Part shown: piece by piece, positions 8,759 to 11,125 of the stretch
Position numbering within the stretch: the stretch's first letter is position 1
How the letters are laid out: each line of letters opens with the position of its first letter
From: Gonium pectorale
Taxonomy: Eukaryota; Chlorophyta; Chlorophyceae; Chlamydomonadales; Volvocaceae
NCBI GenBank assembly: GCA_001584585.1
Contig: LSYV01000089.1
Coordinates: forward strand, 108,227-119,351
Direction of reading: 5' to 3'
DNA: 11,125 nucleotides
The notes under the pieces: model-generated
What the model saw: only the letters and a program-made list of their open reading frames with translations
Told to the model about the DNA's origin: nothing
Databases searched by the model: none
Translations under genes and position numbers: made by a program

Positions 8759-9828
8759 CTATGCGCCCGATATGACGTGGATCTTGTCGTACAGGGACTG
8801 CACCGCAGCCTCGCCTGTTTGAGTTACCGCTGCCGCCTGCGGGCTGCCGAGTAGGTGGTCGACGGCCCTGGGCAGGTGCAGATACTGTTTGAGCGGCTGG
8901 ATGGTCGCCCGGGCATGAAGAGCCAGTGAGCCGCCCTGCAGGCAGGCGGAGCCACCCCGCCCAACACCGCTGCCCGGCCCACGGCCGCAGCGCGCGAGCG
9001 ACGCTTCTAGCTGGTAAAGAGCTGCCAGCCCCGCTTGCAGAGCCTGACGCGCAGCCTTGACGACTTGAGCCTGGGACGAGGTAGACGAGCCCTGTGCGGA
9101 AGGCCACAGTTAGGGGGCAAGTGGTTGATGAAAGAGCGAGGGCTTCGGGGGAGCTCGGGGAAGGTGGGTGGGGCCCAGACTCGACTTGCTCAACTGGAAT
9201 AAGGCGGAATGCGGAGCGCAAGCGAGGTAACAGTCGTACAACAGTCGCACAGACCTAGCGACCGTGGCGATTGCTACATTCCACCACCGTCATCAGCCTT
9301 CATCAGAGACCGCGGATGCAAACATATATGCCGTAATGCCGACTAAACAAGTAGAACACAGGGACGTTGAACCTCTTCGACCGTGCATCTAAATCGGGGT
9401 TGGCCGGTTTGTGCAGTGGTGGGCCCCTCCACATTTTGCCAATCTTGCCCATATGCCGACGGCAGCGCTCCCTGCAAATGTGGCACGGGAAGCCGTGAGT
9501 CAGCAGCGGGCAAAACATGAGCCAGGTCACGCACCTGACAACGGTGTGCCCCTAAGAACAGGGGACAGGACAGGGGAGACCATTTCTGGCAAGGGTGCTA
9601 TACAGAGGAAACCTTAGGAGACTGCACCACGGGTCCCTGCGTTGAACCTCCGAATCCACTCGACAGCGCCCCCCCACAGGCGGCTGCAACTAGCGTCCGC
9701 CGAACATCTGCGTCCAGACTGTTGATTATCCCCAACACTGAACTTGCCTCCCGTGATTCCCGTGTATCACGCTCGCTGCACGCCTCGAACACAAGCGATG
9801 GCAGCAACCGGTCCGCCATGCCGTCCAT
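8759..9828 (-). CDS. Unrecognised protein, C-terminal exons, convergent with the SLT copy
   Basis: Seen: the terminal exon is complement 9091-8759 (111 codons ending in TAG). Its acceptor is clean (pyrimidine-rich CCTTCCGCACAG, AG at 9093-9092) and its frame reads QAQVVKAARQALQAGLAALY, then IQPLKQYLHLPRAVDHLLG, then VQSLYDKIHVISGA: helical, alanine-rich and protein-like, with no ATG near its start. Upstream frames that read like coding are 9828-9613 (MDGMADRLLPSLVFEACSE..., then INSLDADVRRTLVAAACGG) and 9534 to about 9433 or 9373 (VRDLAHVLPAADSRLPVPHL). Splicing 9613 to 9534 (GTTTCC donor, CAG acceptor), then 9373 or 9433 to 9091, keeps phase 0 throughout. The ATG at 9828 may be internal, because the frame stays open upstream to a TAG near 9879. 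I do not recognise the family; a helical-repeat protein is possible. The exact donor of the middle exon is unresolved. Confidence 0.5.
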
Positions 9829-9879
9829 AGCAAGCGACCCTCGCCTGCGCGCCCTTTTTGCACTGCTGGTAATCGCCTA

Positions 9880-10560
9880 CTTGGAGTCCTAAGCTGGAGA
9901 GCTCGCGCCGCTTCCCGCTTCGCCTACGTACTCGCGACTCAATGTCGGCTCAGGATTACCACTATCGCTCCCTTCTCAGTTCCTCGGTCAGTTGGCTCAG
10001 TGCACCACTTCCTTCTCAGTTCCTTCTCGGTCCCCCTCAGTCCAATTCTGAGGCTCATAGTGTCAGCTCATTGGTCCAAACAGGGGAAGTTTTGGGCGGG
10101 CTCCCTCTTTCTCTGCAGATTTCTCTTTTTTGCATACAGCTCGGCAGGAAAAGTGAGAACAGAGAGTACATAGGCTGCCCAGTAGGGGCACGCCAACACG
10201 GTTGGCTATCTTGCCTTGCAAGCGAATACGAGCAGGCAGGCGCACAAGGGCTGTGGCGTTCCCGAAGGGGCCGGACGTCCACAAACTTCCTTGCCGAAAT
10301 TTTTCGCCCGAACCCACAGGATCTTTGCTCTGTCAGGCTCGCCCCCTAGGTCCCCGTGTGATGACGAAAGCCTAGTTAGCACCCTCTCCAACCACCGAAC
10401 TGTAGGCAGACCCGATAGCTGACGGTGTTGTCCAGCAGATGAGATAATTGATGTCGTAGCACGTCGTCCGTAGAAGAGTATCGAGATGCGGAAGCGTAGC
10501 GTAGTTGTTGACGGGTAGCTCAGAAGAGGGGATAACCAGTGTGCCACGCACACTCCCACC
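9880..10560. other. No supported gene; pyrimidine-rich intergenic sequence
   Basis: CCTTCTCAGTTCC occurs at 9971-9983 and again at 10011-10023, within a C/T-rich block. Open frames of about 115-135 codons exist on both strands (plus 9942-10349, minus 10559-10206), but they overlap each other, lack recognisable motifs and look compositionally random. Repetitive or degraded mobile DNA is possible but unproven. Confidence 0.4.
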
Positions 10561-10568
10561 TAAGCCGT

Positions 10569-10665
10569 GCCTTCTTTTAACCCGCCTAACTCCGAGCCTT
10601 CTTTCGTTTCCACCCGATTCCTAGCCTTCTTTCGGTTCCGCCTAACTCCTGGCCTTCACTTCACA
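10569..10665. repeat. Degenerate 27-28 bp tandem repeat, about 3.4 copies
   Basis: GCCTTCTTT-like unit starts fall at 10569, 10596, 10624 and 10652 (spacings 27, 28, 28). Units share GCCTTCTTT at the start and CCCGCCTAACTCC-like ends; the last is partial (GCCTTCACTTCAC). A small minisatellite. Confidence 0.75.
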
Positions 10666-11125
10666 AGAGCACAGAGAGCGCCCGACAGCGGCAGAGGTGC
10701 ACTGCGCACTGCCTTAGTCAGATGCTCGTGCCTGGGTTGCTCAGAGGGACTCAAGGGGCCATAAGCACACGTCCTCAGGGCTTACAAACGTAGTACTGCA
10801 AGGGACTCTCGGGCCCTGTCCGGAACACTCAGTCGCAGAGGTCAAGTTGCTCGGATAGGCAAGGACTTGCACGTTCACGAGTTGTTGCTAAAACCACTCC
10901 AACCACAAGTTATATAGCGGGAGAAAATGGCCCTCCCTGGAGACAGCCTCCCTGGAGTGAGGCCTCGAGGCCAGCTCGTCCAACTTCCTCCAGGCCAGCC
11001 AGGCCAGCCAGCTCAACTCGTCCAAGTTGCTATTGTCCGGACATCCCGGGGGTGCGGACGCATGGGAACACCATAGGGCACCTTCATAGGGGTGTGTATG
11101 AGTGCGGTTTACCAACCATAGCTTC
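10666..11125. other. No supported gene; low-complexity intergenic end of the window
   Basis: It contains CTCCCTGGAG twice (10932-10957), the 12-bp palindrome GGCCTCGAGGCC (10961-10972), repeated CCAGGCCAGC around 10991-11010, and two CTCGTCCAA words at about 10975 and 11017. A minus-strand TATATAA at 10916-10910 resembles a TATA box, but nothing recognisable follows it on that strand before about 9860. Confidence 0.45.

Noticed and set aside
8682..9221. Minus-strand ATG-started frame of 179 codons
   Set aside because: It runs through the acceptor at 9092-9093 in a different phase; the alternative frame in 9091-8759 looks much more like protein.
9535..9551. 17-nt micro-exon between TTCTTAG and GTGCGT on the minus strand
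   Set aside because: The flanking sites look good, but the frame is open across 9534-9472 and reads more naturally as continuous coding (VRDLAHVLPAAD...).

Overview
The window looks like nuclear DNA of a volvocine green alga (Chlamydomonas/Volvox group). The evidence is GC-rich exons with strong third-position C/G bias, many short introns (roughly 80-310 nt) with GTGAGC/GTGCGT-type donors and pyrimidine-rich CAG acceptors, and the Chlamydomonadales polyadenylation word TGTAA. It also contains a protein whose exons I recognise as the algal SAC1-like/SLT sodium-sulfate transporter family (SLC13/DASS permease with RCK_C domains). The exact species cannot be named from the sequence.

Region 1 (1-5130, plus strand): the 3' part of an SLT-type transporter gene. 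I could join 17 exons with fully consistent splice phases into 779 codons plus a TAA stop. The gene enters the window inside the first membrane half, so roughly the first hundred residues are missing. The order is: end of the first permease half with the NNTP motif, four tandem RCK_C (TrkA-C) regulatory domains, the second permease half with a second TNNA motif, and a polar C-terminal tail. The 3' UTR runs to TGTAA words at 5764 and 5803.

Region 2 (about 6268-8670, plus strand): a direct, truncated second copy of the 3' end of the same gene, from the last 64 nt of exon 12 through most of the 3' UTR. Exon 14 is deleted and exon 15 has a 4-nt insertion, so it cannot encode the full permease half and is called a pseudogene. 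Its exon 15 and exon 16 are almost identical to the parent while introns and 3' UTR have diverged strongly. This mosaic suggests gene conversion or very recent loss of function.

Region 3 (8759-9828, minus strand): a convergent gene of unknown family, best supported by a 333-nt terminal exon with a clean acceptor, a protein-like reading frame and a TGTAA word 313 nt past its stop, which falls inside the duplicated 3' UTR of region 2.

Region 4 (about 9880-11125): no convincing genes. It holds pyrimidine-rich stretches, a degenerate 27-28 bp tandem repeat and a low-complexity GGCCAGCCA block, suggesting repetitive intergenic DNA. I saw no CRISPR array, tRNA, rRNA or recognisable transposase.
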